Source: Clostridia bacterium (GTDB taxonomy: Bacteria > Bacillota > Clostridia > Oscillospirales > Acutalibacteraceae). Taken from it: a DNA stretch of 35,165 bases. Location: positions 1 to 35,165 of the forward strand of contig JAFSCI010000057.1 of assembly GCA_017436815.1 (NCBI GenBank), in the 5' to 3' direction. The translations under genes were made by a program, and so were the position numbers. The stretch's first letter is position 1. Every line of letters begins with the position of its first letter. This document shows, piece after piece, positions 25,178-32,669 of the stretch. The notes beneath the pieces are model-generated. The model saw only the letters and a program-made list of their open reading frames with translations. It did no database searches and had not been told where the DNA came from.

Positions 25178-27431
25178 ATTGATGATTATATAATTCGAAA
25201 TATTTGCCTTGTTGACGCAATAGTTGTTCGTGTGTTCCTATTTCAACGATAGATCCTTTATCCATTACTATAATTTTGTCACAATTTTTAATTGTGCTTA
25301 ATCGGTGGGCAATAATAATACAGATCATTTCTTTGTTTAAATCAAAAATTGTATCTTTAATGGCGTTTTCTGTTATGGTATCAAGATTACTTGTTGCTTC
25401 ATCAAATATAATTAGTTTAGGATTTCGCAATAAGGCTCTTGCAATAGCTATGCGTTGCCTTTGACCGCCCGAAAGATTTTTGCCGTTTTCGTCAAGAAAA
25501 GTATCGTAACCGAATGGTAAGTCTTGTATAAACTTATCTGCTTTTGCTAATTCGCAAGACTTAATAATCTCTTCGTCGCTGACCGTGTTGCAACCTAATA
25601 TAAGATTATTTTTTACTGTATCAGAAAACAGAAATGTGTTTTGATCAATATATGAAATTGCATCTCTAATATAATCTGTTTCAATAGAAGATATTTTAGC
25701 TCCGTCTATTAAAATGCTGCCGTTTTCAGCCTCGTAAAACTTTAGCAATAGTTTTGCAAGAGTTGTTTTTCCGCATCCGCTTTCACCAACAATGGCAACT
25801 TTTTCACCTTTTTTAATTTCAAGTGAAATATTTTTTAAAACTAATTCATGATTACCATAGCGAAAATCTACGTTCGAAAATTCAATGGTGTTAAATGCTA
25901 TGTTAGCATCTTGTTTTATCTGTTTGCTTTCGACGGGAATATCCAATATATCGTTAAGCCTTTCGGCTGCAATAATAGCAGTCTGCATCATAGGTTGCAG
26001 GCTAATAAGATTTTTTATAGGCTCTGTAAAATATGCGAGCAGAGCGTAAAAGGTTATAAGAGAGCCTATAGTAACCGTATTAGCCAGTACCATTCCAAAG
26101 CCAACCCAAAGAATTATTACAATTCCGACAAGCTCGATTAAATCGCAAATACTGTCTTGCGAAATCGAAATAATGTTGTCCTTGAAAGCAGCATTAATAA
26201 GTTTTTGAAATTTAAAGCTGTTCTTGCTTTTGGCAGAGTTTTCTGCTTTGTGCGATTTTAGTGTTTCAATTCCGTCAATAGATTCCTTTAAATATGACTG
26301 AACTTTTGCATTGTTTTCCATAACTTCACGGTTAATATTTGCAAGAGGTTTTCTATAGCACAAAACTATAGCAGCATAAAGTAATATAACGACCAAAGAT
26401 ATATAAAACAATGTAGCATTTTCTAAAAATAAAATAACTCCACAGGCGATCACCATAAAAGAGTCTAATATTAGGGTAAGTGTAGCACCGGATACAGCTT
26501 CTCTAACTGCATCGGCATCGGAAAAACGAGATAAATATTCACCTGTTTTACGAGTGTTTACTGCAGACAGTGGCAAGTCTATAATATGGTCATAATACGG
26601 AATCATAAGCCGGATATCGATTTTCTTTGATACAAGAGATATTAAATATCCTCGCAAAAACTGTATTAGTGCTTGCAGAATATAAAGTCCAATCAAGCAA
26701 ATGAAAAAGATATTGAAATTTGAGGCGTTGTCAGTTAAAAAGCCGATAATTTCATCAAAAACATTTTCGCTTTCGGCTACAGTTTCTTCTGTAATATGCT
26801 CATGTTCATCGGTACAGTCGTCCTCGCAGATAATTGTTTCATTGACTGTATAAAAATCATCAATAATAATTTCAAACACAAAAGAGCCTATGATACCGAT
26901 CAAAGATATTATCAAAGACAATGCTATCACTGATGAGAGTTTTGTATATTGTCCTTTAAGCAAAGAAAAGAATTTTTTAAAACTGCCCTTTGTATAATTA
27001 CCTTTTTGAAAATTTTCAGTTTTTTCAAAGGTTACAATGTAGCCATTCCATAACTCTGCGAATTGTTCTGCCGTATATCTAATCTTGCCTTTTGCAGGGT
27101 CGGCTATGATGAACTTGTTGTTTTTTATGTTCAATACAACAACAAAATGTTGCATGTAGTCTTCGTTAATAATGTGGGCAATAAATGGGAATTTTATGTC
27201 ACCTTTTTTTACACCATCAAGCAACTCGTCCATATTTCCCGAAAGGGCATCTGCTTGAAAACCGATTTTTTGCGCAGCATCACAAAGACCGTAAAGGTTT
27301 GCACCGTTTTGGTCTGTTTTTGTAAGTTCTCTATATTTAGAAATTGGGTGCTTTAACCCATAATGCGATGCTATCATCGAAAGGCAGGCCGCACCGCAAT
27401 CCCGCTCGTCGTGTTGTTTTGTTGTTTTCAT
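25176..27431 (-). CDS. Peptidase-containing ABC exporter (C39 peptidase-TMD-NBD) for a double-glycine peptide
   Basis: Cuts a leader after Gly-Gly and exports the core peptide. The 751 residues comprise: C39 peptidase (1-130) with Q6, C12 (RDCGAACL), H95 (YMQHFVVV) and D111 (IADP); a membrane domain (about 160-470); and an ATPase (about 505-751) with Walker A GESGCGKTT, signature LSGGQRQRIA and Walker B IIFDEATSNLD. Catalytic residues look intact. The outside loop between the first two helices (about 191-240) is long, acidic and carries C202, C206, H210 and H212, which is unusual. The gene lies downstream of the peptide gene on the same strand, so it is the dedicated exporter. GGAG ribosome site. 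Confidence 0.94.
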   Translation of the reverse strand: MKTTKQHDERDCGAACLSMIASHYGLKHPISKYRELTKTDQNGANLYGLCDAAQKIGFQADALSGNMDELLDGVKKGDIKFPFIAHIINEDYMQHFVVVLNIKNNKFIIADPAKGKIRYTAEQFAELWNGYIVTFEKTENFQKGNYTKGSFKKFFSLLKGQYTKLSSVIALSLIISLIGIIGSFVFEIIIDDFYTVNETIICEDDCTDEHEHITEETVAESENVFDEIIGFLTDNASNFNIFFICLIGLYILQALIQFLRGYLISLVSKKIDIRLMIPYYDHIIDLPLSAVNTRKTGEYLSRFSDADAVREAVSGATLTLILDSFMVIACGVILFLENATLFYISLVVILLYAAIVLCYRKPLANINREVMENNAKVQSYLKESIDGIETLKSHKAENSAKSKNSFKFQKLINAAFKDNIISISQDSICDLIELVGIVIILWVGFGMVLANTVTIGSLITFYALLAYFTEPIKNLISLQPMMQTAIIAAERLNDILDIPVESKQIKQDANIAFNTIEFSNVDFRYGNHELVLKNISLEIKKGEKVAIVGESGCGKTTLAKLLLKFYEAENGSILIDGAKISSIETDYIRDAISYIDQNTFLFSDTVKNNLILGCNTVSDEEIIKSCELAKADKFIQDLPFGYDTFLDENGKNLSGGQRQRIAIARALLRNPKLIIFDEATSNLDTITENAIKDTIFDLNKEMICIIIAHRLSTIKNCDKIIVMDKGSIVEIGTHEQLLRQQGKYFELYNHQ

Positions 27432-27446
27432 GAAAAATCTCCACTA

Positions 27447-27475
27447 AAATCGAGATGACTATTCCATCTCGATTT
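27447..27475 (-). promoter_or_regulatory. Intercistronic hairpin between peptide and exporter genes
   Basis: An 11-base perfect stem (27447-27457 with 27465-27475), seven-base loop. Only TTTT follows on the minus strand, so it is probably a leaky terminator or RNA-processing/stability hairpin that keeps peptide mRNA above exporter mRNA, as in many bacteriocin operons. Confidence 0.65.
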
Positions 27476-27483
27476 ATATTGAA

Positions 27484-27669
27484 TTACTTATATTTTACAA
27501 TACCAAAGGCTGCTTTCGCTGCTTCCCAAGGGTGTGCAGAAATAGCGTGTAAAACATGTCCAGTTTTGGTCAAACTATATTTTTTGATACCCTTTGATTT
27601 ACAAATTAAGCACCTGTAGTATGCACCGCCTTCAACATTGCGCATTTCCACAGCATTAACTTTTGTCAT
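27484..27669 (-). CDS. Double-glycine-leader peptide with zinc-finger-like core (bacteriocin or signal candidate)
   Basis: A 61-residue precursor. The start is ATG 27669, eight bases after a strong AAGGAGG; a reading from 27723 would place that site inside the gene. The leader MTKVNAVEMRNVEGG (15 residues) fits the double-glycine rule: V-12, E-8, M-7, V-4, G-2, G-1. The predicted 46-residue core starts AYYRCLICKSKGIKK and is basic. It has C20-x2-C23 followed by H38, H41 and H46, with Y18, Y31 and L33/L40 placed rather like a C2H2 zinc finger. I know no named bacteriocin that it matches. The C39 exporter is next downstream and an XRE regulator is divergent. No immunity gene is evident. Confidence 0.82.
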   Translation of the reverse strand: MTKVNAVEMRNVEGGAYYRCLICKSKGIKKYSLTKTGHVLHAISAHPWEAAKAAFGIVKYK

Positions 27670-27755
27670 TAATTTCACCTCCTTTTTAACAGTTCTGTAA
27701 TGCAAGAAAAGCGGAATAGTCACTTTTCAGGCACCCCAGGAACCATATTTCTTAA

Positions 27756-27825
27756 ATTATACACCCATAGTTCCTATTTGTCAACAAAAATGGGAAGTAT
27801 AATTCCTATATAGAACAATATAGGA
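27756..27825. promoter_or_regulatory. Divergent promoter/operator region between peptide and XRE genes
   Basis: Minus strand: TTGACA (27779-27784) and TATAAT (27756-27761), spacer 17, driving the peptide gene. Plus strand: TATAAT at 27798 for the regulator. TTCCTAT occurs at 27771 and 27803, and TCCTATA/TATAGGA form an inverted repeat (27804-27810, 27819-27825) that reaches the regulator's ribosome site. These are likely operator sites for the XRE protein. Confidence 0.7.
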
Positions 27826-27834
27826 GGAAGAATA

Positions 27835-28164
27835 ATGCTTGTATTCGATTTTAAGGTTATTGGTAATAAACTATATGAAACAAGAAACAAAAAAATTATG
27901 AGCAGGGCAGAGGTTGCGGAGAAAGCAGAGCTTTCGGAACGTACCTATGCTGATATTGAACGTGGCAGTGTTAATATGCGACTCGAAACATTGCTAAAAA
28001 TATGTAGAGCTCTAAATATTACACCTAATGATATTTTGACTATTGAACAGCCAAACACATTTTCCGAATCAGACATTGCTGAAATAATTAATAAATGCTC
28101 TGAATCAGAAAAACAAACGGCTTTGAATTTATTAAATGTTTATTTGGATTCATTAAACAAATGA
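27835..28164 (+). CDS. XRE-family (HTH_3) transcriptional regulator
   Basis: A 109-residue protein. A Cro/CI helix-turn-helix (about 8-66: MSRAEVAEKAELSERTYADI and LLKICRALNITPNDIL) is followed by a short helical tail (about 75-109) that may dimerise. It is divergent from the double-glycine peptide gene and shares a control region with it, so it is the likely regulator of peptide production and of itself. AGGAGGAA ribosome site. Confidence 0.92.
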   Translation: MLVFDFKVIGNKLYETRNKKIMSRAEVAEKAELSERTYADIERGSVNMRLETLLKICRALNITPNDILTIEQPNTFSESDIAEIINKCSESEKQTALNLLNVYLDSLNK

Positions 28165-28171
28165 AAGTAAA

Positions 28172-28226
28172 ACTCCTTTATTTATAGATAATAAGAGTAT
28201 TATCAAATAAACAAAGGAGTATTTTT
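28172..28226 (+). terminator. Long hairpin terminator of the XRE gene
   Basis: ACTCCTTT at 28172 pairs with AAAGGAGT ending at 28220, with further pairing inside (including GATAATA-AGAG-TATTATC, 28187-28204), then ATTTTT. Confidence 0.7.
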
Positions 28227-28251
28227 CAATATCTTTATACATATGAAAACA

Positions 28252-28278
28252 ACAGCGGAGTGAATTTCACTCCGCTGT
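28252..28278. terminator. Repeat-type palindromic terminator, copy 3
   Basis: Identical 27-base palindrome to that at 22357. It sits just past the stop of the minus-strand YgjV-like gene. Confidence 0.75.
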
Positions 28279-28282
28279 GATT

Positions 28283-28801
28283 TTATGTATTATTCTTTTT
28301 CCTGTCGTGCATTATCATACCGAAAATAATGGTCGAAAGCTGAATTGCGTGTGTACTTAATGGGCCGTAGGAATGGGTAAGAAAGTCGTATATTATCCAC
28401 AGGGCCGTATTTATAAAGGTCCACAAGCGGTATTTTTTGCCGCTTTTTACACTTATTCCCATTACAAACATAAGGGCGGCCAGAATGGCTATTATATCAA
28501 ATATATTTGAAAAAACAATAAGGTTCGCCGCTACAAACGTTATAGCGTACGTTACAATAAGCCAAACGGGTATGGGCTTAAGCTTACGCTCGAAAAAGAA
28601 GTTTATAATTGTCTGCACAGCGCCAACGCAGCAGGTTATTGCGCCGCCGGTGGCGCCGGTTAACAAATAGCTTGCCGCAATAAGCACGTTAGTTAAAAAT
28701 ACAAGCAGTAAAATCAACTTCATATTTTTGCCCTTTAAAAGCGGCGGAATACAAATGCACACCGTACCAAGTGTGCTTAATACAAAAGCCAGAGTTTGCA
28801 T
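28283..28801 (-). CDS. YgjV-like inner-membrane protein
   Basis: A 172-residue polytopic protein with about five to six hydrophobic segments. The pattern (small glycine-rich helix start, FFFERKLKPIP loop, C-terminal HAIQLSTIIFGMI) resembles the Imp-YgjV family, whose function is unknown. It is 14 bases downstream of the lipoprotein gene on the same strand with its own AGAGGA site, so the two are probably co-transcribed. Confidence 0.7.
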   Translation of the reverse strand: MQTLAFVLSTLGTVCICIPPLLKGKNMKLILLLVFLTNVLIAASYLLTGATGGAITCCVGAVQTIINFFFERKLKPIPVWLIVTYAITFVAANLIVFSNIFDIIAILAALMFVMGISVKSGKKYRLWTFINTALWIIYDFLTHSYGPLSTHAIQLSTIIFGMIMHDRKKNNT

Positions 28802-28815
28802 ATATTTTCCTCTTT

Positions 28816-29379
28816 TTAGAATTTTTCGGTGTTTTCTTTTATGTAGCGGGTAATATAATCTGTAAGTTCGGGCAGCGTTGTGTATTTATTATCAAAGGAA
28901 TCAAAATCATAACGCTTTGTCTGTGATTCATACTGGTCCAGGTCGTTAATAATGAAAGAGTCAAGATCATTTACGTCAATATTATTGTTTTCTATAAAAT
29001 CGGCAAACAGCTTTTTGTGTTCTGCGGCACCTACTTTTTCAAGACTGTCCTCAACGTAAGGCGCAAAAGCACGTGAAGAATTCACAAAGAACTGACACAA
29101 ACCGCCGTTTTGAATTTCCATATCATAAGTACCTAAAATATAAACGGTTTTTTGCTCAACATTTATTTGCGAAAGAGCGGCTTCTTCGTTATCAAAAGAC
29201 TCAACAGTATCGAGAATTTGGAAATATACCGTTTCAAAAAGCTCAACATCAGAAAGCTTTTTTAATTCATCACCGTGTACCTGTTTTGTGCCCAAAACAC
29301 CGCACGAAGACAAAAGCACAGTTATAAATGACAGCAACACCATAAAGGCCGATTTGAATTTTATAAAAATTTTTTTCAT
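28816..29379 (-). CDS. Lipoprotein with DMP19/DUF4375-like domain
   Basis: A 187-residue surface lipoprotein. The signal ends in VLLSSC, giving a lipidated cysteine near position 26. The rest matches the DMP19-like pattern, notably YDMEIQNGGLCQFFVNSS and a following acidic helix. In other organisms this domain occurs in DNA-mimic proteins, but here it is predicted outside the cell, so that role need not apply. It has its own promoter (29400-29428) and AGGAG site, and is followed by the YgjV-like gene. Confidence 0.8.
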   Translation of the reverse strand: MKKIFIKFKSAFMVLLSFITVLLSSCGVLGTKQVHGDELKKLSDVELFETVYFQILDTVESFDNEEAALSQINVEQKTVYILGTYDMEIQNGGLCQFFVNSSRAFAPYVEDSLEKVGAAEHKKLFADFIENNNIDVNDLDSFIINDLDQYESQTKRYDFDSFDNKYTTLPELTDYITRYIKENTEKF

Positions 29380-29399
29380 ATAATCATCTCCTGAAATTT

Positions 29400-29428
29400 A
29401 TTTTAGCACATTTAACCTTAAAAGTAAA
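29400..29428 (-). promoter_or_regulatory. Promoter of the DMP19-like lipoprotein operon
   Basis: Minus strand TTTACT (29423-29428) and TAAAAT (29400-29405) with TGC ahead (extended -10), spacer 17. The predicted start site is 12-15 bases before the start codon region's ribosome site. Confidence 0.65.
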
Positions 29429-29486
29429 TCCCGCAGAGAGTTTTTTACTATTGCTAAAAAGCCAGACACTTGATTATCTATTAAAA

Positions 29487-29816
29487 TATGATATAATAAC
29501 CTCAAACCGACGGCGGTGGAACGCCGCCGAAACGCATTCGTGTTTGAAAATTTGACAATTTTCGTTTGAGAACATTGAATCATTAAACCTGCCGCGTTGC
29601 GACGCGGCAACTGCTCTGCAGTTTCAAAGGCGCTGCCTTTGGGTTTATGATATAATAACCTCAAACCGACGGCGGTGGAACGCCGCCGAAACGCATTCGC
29701 GTTTGAAAATTTGATAATTTTCGTTTGAGAACATTGAATCATCAAACCTGCTGCGTTGCGACGCGGCAACTGCTCTGCAGTTTCAAAGGTGCTGCCTTTG
29801 GGTTTATGATATAATA
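29487..29816. repeat. 159-base tandem duplication of a structured (multi-hairpin) element
   Basis: Two full units (29487-29645 and 29646-29804) plus the first 12 bases of a third. They differ at five positions, all C/T. Each unit folds into two branched parts: outer stem CTCAAAC/GTTTGAG (29501, 29564) around three hairpins, and AAACC/GGTTT (29585, 29642) around three hairpins (TGCCGCGT, AACTGC and CAAAGGC stems). The three substitutions in stems (29541/29700, 29593/29752, 29631/29790) all keep pairing. The repeat start TATGATATAATA holds a -10-like box; the third partial copy sits just before the lipoprotein gene. No coding gene lies in this 430-base gap. Confidence 0.9.
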
Positions 29817-29833
29817 AAGCAAAGGTGATATTT

Positions 29834-30340
29834 ATGTTTTTTAAAAAGCTATTAAACAGTAAAAAATCGGGAAGTATGGTATATATCAGAAGAGCATTTA
29901 CTTTTCTGCTGGTATTAACCTTAACTTTTTGCATATCTGCTTGCGGAGTAAATGAAAACGACAGGGTTTCGGCCGCGGTGAATGAACTGAAAAATCATTG
30001 GCAAGACGTATATAATGATTCTAAGGTCGATACCGACGGATATTTTGAAATTAAAAACACACGAATAATAAATATTAAAAATAACACCACAGAAGAATTT
30101 AAAGACGTTGATTATATAGTTGAATTTGTGTTATATACCGATTTGTTCGGTTCTGCACCATATTATCAGATTGCGGGTATAGATGACACGGTTGTTGTGT
30201 ATAAAAACGGCACAACTGAAGTCCAGAGCAATTTAATAAACAGATACAGAACCAAGCATTTTACCAACGATTTTTCCGAGTTTATAAAATCAATAGAAGA
30301 TTGCGGCGATAAATACAATTGCACCGAGAAATTAAAATAA
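29834..30340 (+). CDS. Small lipoprotein of unknown function
   Basis: A 168-residue protein with a long basic N-terminus, a hydrophobic signal (about 22-37) and a lipobox FCISAC before the lipidated cysteine. The mature part is polar and mixed alpha/beta with no domain I recognise. Start ATG 29834 has AAAGGTGAT ahead of it; the GTG at 29825 overlaps that site. Its promoter may be the -10 (TATAAT, 29810) in the truncated third copy of the tandem repeat. The TIR-TPR gene follows 44 bases later and may be co-transcribed. Confidence 0.75.
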   Translation: MFFKKLLNSKKSGSMVYIRRAFTFLLVLTLTFCISACGVNENDRVSAAVNELKNHWQDVYNDSKVDTDGYFEIKNTRIINIKNNTTEEFKDVDYIVEFVLYTDLFGSAPYYQIAGIDDTVVVYKNGTTEVQSNLINRYRTKHFTNDFSEFIKSIEDCGDKYNCTEKLK

Positions 30341-30384
30341 GAAATAATCAATTATAAAACTTTTTTAATGAGTGGAATGATGTT

Positions 30385-32562
30385 ATGGCAATTTTTAAAA
30401 TAAAAACGCTAGACAAGATTGATATAGAAAAAAAGCCTAGAGTGTATTTTACCTGTCATCCGGACGATTTCGATAAATATTTTAAAAAAGTTTGCGAAGA
30501 TATCTTCAAAACACACGATTGTGCGATTTATTATACCGAAGATATGAACGAGGTTATACCTGAAGATGAAAAACAAGTAGATCTCGGCCGTAACAACCTG
30601 TTTGTTGTTCCTGTTACTTTTAAGTTATTGACTACACCAAACAGAGCAATGGACGACGATATTCCTTACGCAGTACAAGAACATATTGCCGTATTGCCCA
30701 TTATGATGGAACACGGAATAGAAGAGTTTTATTCTGATCCTCATAAATTTGGCGAGTTGCAGTATATAAATCCATTTAGCACAGATTTAACGGAAATTTC
30801 TTATGAAGAAAAGCTAAAGAATTATTTAGAGTCTGTTCTTGTCAGCGATGAGACGGCAAAGCGTATTCGTGCGGCGTTTGATACATATATATTTTTGAGC
30901 TACCGTAAAAAGGATCGCAAATATGCCAATGAGCTAATGCGACTTATTCATAGTATTCCTGAGTGCCGTGACGTAGCAATTTGGTTTGATGAGTTTTTGA
31001 CTCCGGGTGAAAGCTTTAAAGATAACATAAGCAAGATGTTAAATAACAGTAAGCTGTTTGCTTTGCTTGTTACACCTAATTTGTTGGAAGAACCAAACGG
31101 CAAGCCTAATTTTGTTATGGGCGAAGAGTATCCTGCGGCTAAACAATCTGATATTGATATTCTGCCTGCCGAAATGGAATATACCGATAAAGCCGCTCTT
31201 GAGACAAAATTTCAGGGGTTGCCAAACTGTGTTAATCCTTATGATAATGAAGCGTTTAAGACACGCCTGCTTGAAACCATTACAAAACTTGCAAACCAGT
31301 CCAGCGATATGCCCGAACACAACTTCTTGATAGGTCTTGCTTATCTTGACGGCATAGACGTTGAAGTTGACCGTGAACGAGGTGTGCAGCTTATATTGTC
31401 GGCTGCAGAAGCCGGACTGGTAGAGGCAATGAAAAAATTGTGCTATATATACCGTACGGGTAAAGGTGCAAAATGCGATTGTAAAGAAGAAGTCAAGTGG
31501 GCCGAGAGAATAGTGGATTACTATGTTCAGCAATGCGGAAATGAGCATACGGACACGCTTGATGCCTTGGAAAATCTTGGATTCGCTTACGATGATTTAG
31601 GCAATTATCATAAAGCGTTGCAAATAAAAGAACAAGTGTACGAACAAAGTTGTAAAGTTTTGGGCGAGAAGCATTTAGACACGTTATCACGCTTAAATTC
31701 GTTAGTATCAGTTTATGATAAATTTGGTTACAGTGGATCGCAGATGTGGGCAAAAAACTTTTTATATAAGAAATTTGGAAAATTTTTAGGAGAAAAAAAG
31801 CTAAAAGAGACTTTATCGCAGTGGAATGCCGTAACAGATTATCATGATATATCCGATTACCGTAAACCGCTGGAGCTCGGCGAGAAAGCATATACACAGC
31901 TTTGTGAGATTTTAGGAAAAGAACATCCCCAAACGCTTCATGCACTTAGAAATTTATCAAATGTTTATACTGGCTTGGGTGATTTTAAGAAAGCGTTGCA
32001 ATTAGCTGAAGAAATATATGCACTAGCTTGTAAAATTTGGGATGAAGAAGATCCGTACATGCTACCATATTTGAATAATCTTGCGGTATTAAACGGCTAC
32101 GTGGGTGATTCGCAAAAAGAGTTATTGTTAGAAGAGAAGGTATATAAACAAGCTTGTGAAATTTTTGGAGAAGATGATTTTGAAACCATAATATTTATGA
32201 ATAATTTAGCAACAACGTATGATGAAATAGGTGAACACCAAAAAGCGTTAACGTTGATAGATAAGGCGTATACTCAAAGTTGTAAAATTTCGGGTGAAAG
32301 CCATCCTAATACAATAACAATTCTGGGCAATATGGCAGGTGTTCATAAAGAATTAGGCAATAGGAAAAAAGAATTAGAGTTAAGAGAACGGGTGTATGAA
32401 TTACGATGTAATGTTCAAGGTCAAGAACATCCTAATACAATAAGCGCGCTTGATTGTTTAATGGGTGCGACTTTTAAAAACTGGAAATTTTTAAAAGGAG
32501 CGAAGCTCTTTGCTAAATATTACAAGGCGGTGACTCGTTCGCTATTGGGAGAGCGAAAGTAA
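30385..32562 (+). CDS. TIR-domain protein with TPR repeats
   Basis: A 725-residue protein without signal or membrane segments. About 17-130 looks like a degenerate TIR-like domain (RVYFTCHPDDFDKYF). About 165-300 is a TIR domain: DTYIFLSYRKKD, IWFDEFLTPGESF, LFALLVTPNLLEEP and GEEYPAAK, where the glutamate could be catalytic. About 310-370 looks like a Sel1-type repeat (EAGLVEAMKKL), followed to the C-terminus by kinesin-light-chain-like TPRs of about 42 residues (GNEHTDTLDALENLGFAYDD, GKEHPQTLHALRNLSNVY, GESHPNTITILGNM). TIR domains in bacteria often cleave NAD or signal in antiphage defence; TPRs would bind a partner. Function here is unproven; no other defence gene is adjacent. Confidence 0.85.
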   Translation: MAIFKIKTLDKIDIEKKPRVYFTCHPDDFDKYFKKVCEDIFKTHDCAIYYTEDMNEVIPEDEKQVDLGRNNLFVVPVTFKLLTTPNRAMDDDIPYAVQEHIAVLPIMMEHGIEEFYSDPHKFGELQYINPFSTDLTEISYEEKLKNYLESVLVSDETAKRIRAAFDTYIFLSYRKKDRKYANELMRLIHSIPECRDVAIWFDEFLTPGESFKDNISKMLNNSKLFALLVTPNLLEEPNGKPNFVMGEEYPAAKQSDIDILPAEMEYTDKAALETKFQGLPNCVNPYDNEAFKTRLLETITKLANQSSDMPEHNFLIGLAYLDGIDVEVDRERGVQLILSAAEAGLVEAMKKLCYIYRTGKGAKCDCKEEVKWAERIVDYYVQQCGNEHTDTLDALENLGFAYDDLGNYHKALQIKEQVYEQSCKVLGEKHLDTLSRLNSLVSVYDKFGYSGSQMWAKNFLYKKFGKFLGEKKLKETLSQWNAVTDYHDISDYRKPLELGEKAYTQLCEILGKEHPQTLHALRNLSNVYTGLGDFKKALQLAEEIYALACKIWDEEDPYMLPYLNNLAVLNGYVGDSQKELLLEEKVYKQACEIFGEDDFETIIFMNNLATTYDEIGEHQKALTLIDKAYTQSCKISGESHPNTITILGNMAGVHKELGNRKKELELRERVYELRCNVQGQEHPNTISALDCLMGATFKNWKFLKGAKLFAKYYKAVTRSLLGERK

Positions 32563-32637
32563 TAAGCATTCCGTAAAATGATGTTTCTATTTAACACATT
32601 TATGTTGAAGAAAAGTTTTATTGCGTCTATAAATATA

Positions 32638-32669
32638 ACAGCGAGGTGATTTCACCTCGCTGTTTTTAT
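32638..32669. terminator. Repeat-type palindromic terminator, copy 4 (bidirectional)
   Basis: ACAGCGAGGTGA pairs across TT (32638-32649 with 32652-32663), then T5. Same family as copies 1-3 with a GAGGTGA arm. Between convergent genes. Confidence 0.85.

Noticed and set aside
28816-29379. DNA-mimic function of the DMP19-like lipoprotein
   Set aside because: A lipobox places it outside the cell, so a DNA-mimic role inside is not supported.
29487-29816. CRISPR array
   Set aside because: Only two adjacent 159-base units with no spacers between them and no cas genes.
29398-29934. Minus-strand open frame of 178 codons through the tandem repeats
   Set aside because: It exists because the 159-base unit is divisible by three. 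It contains the repeat twice, overlaps a better lipoprotein gene, lacks a good ribosome site and has biased composition.
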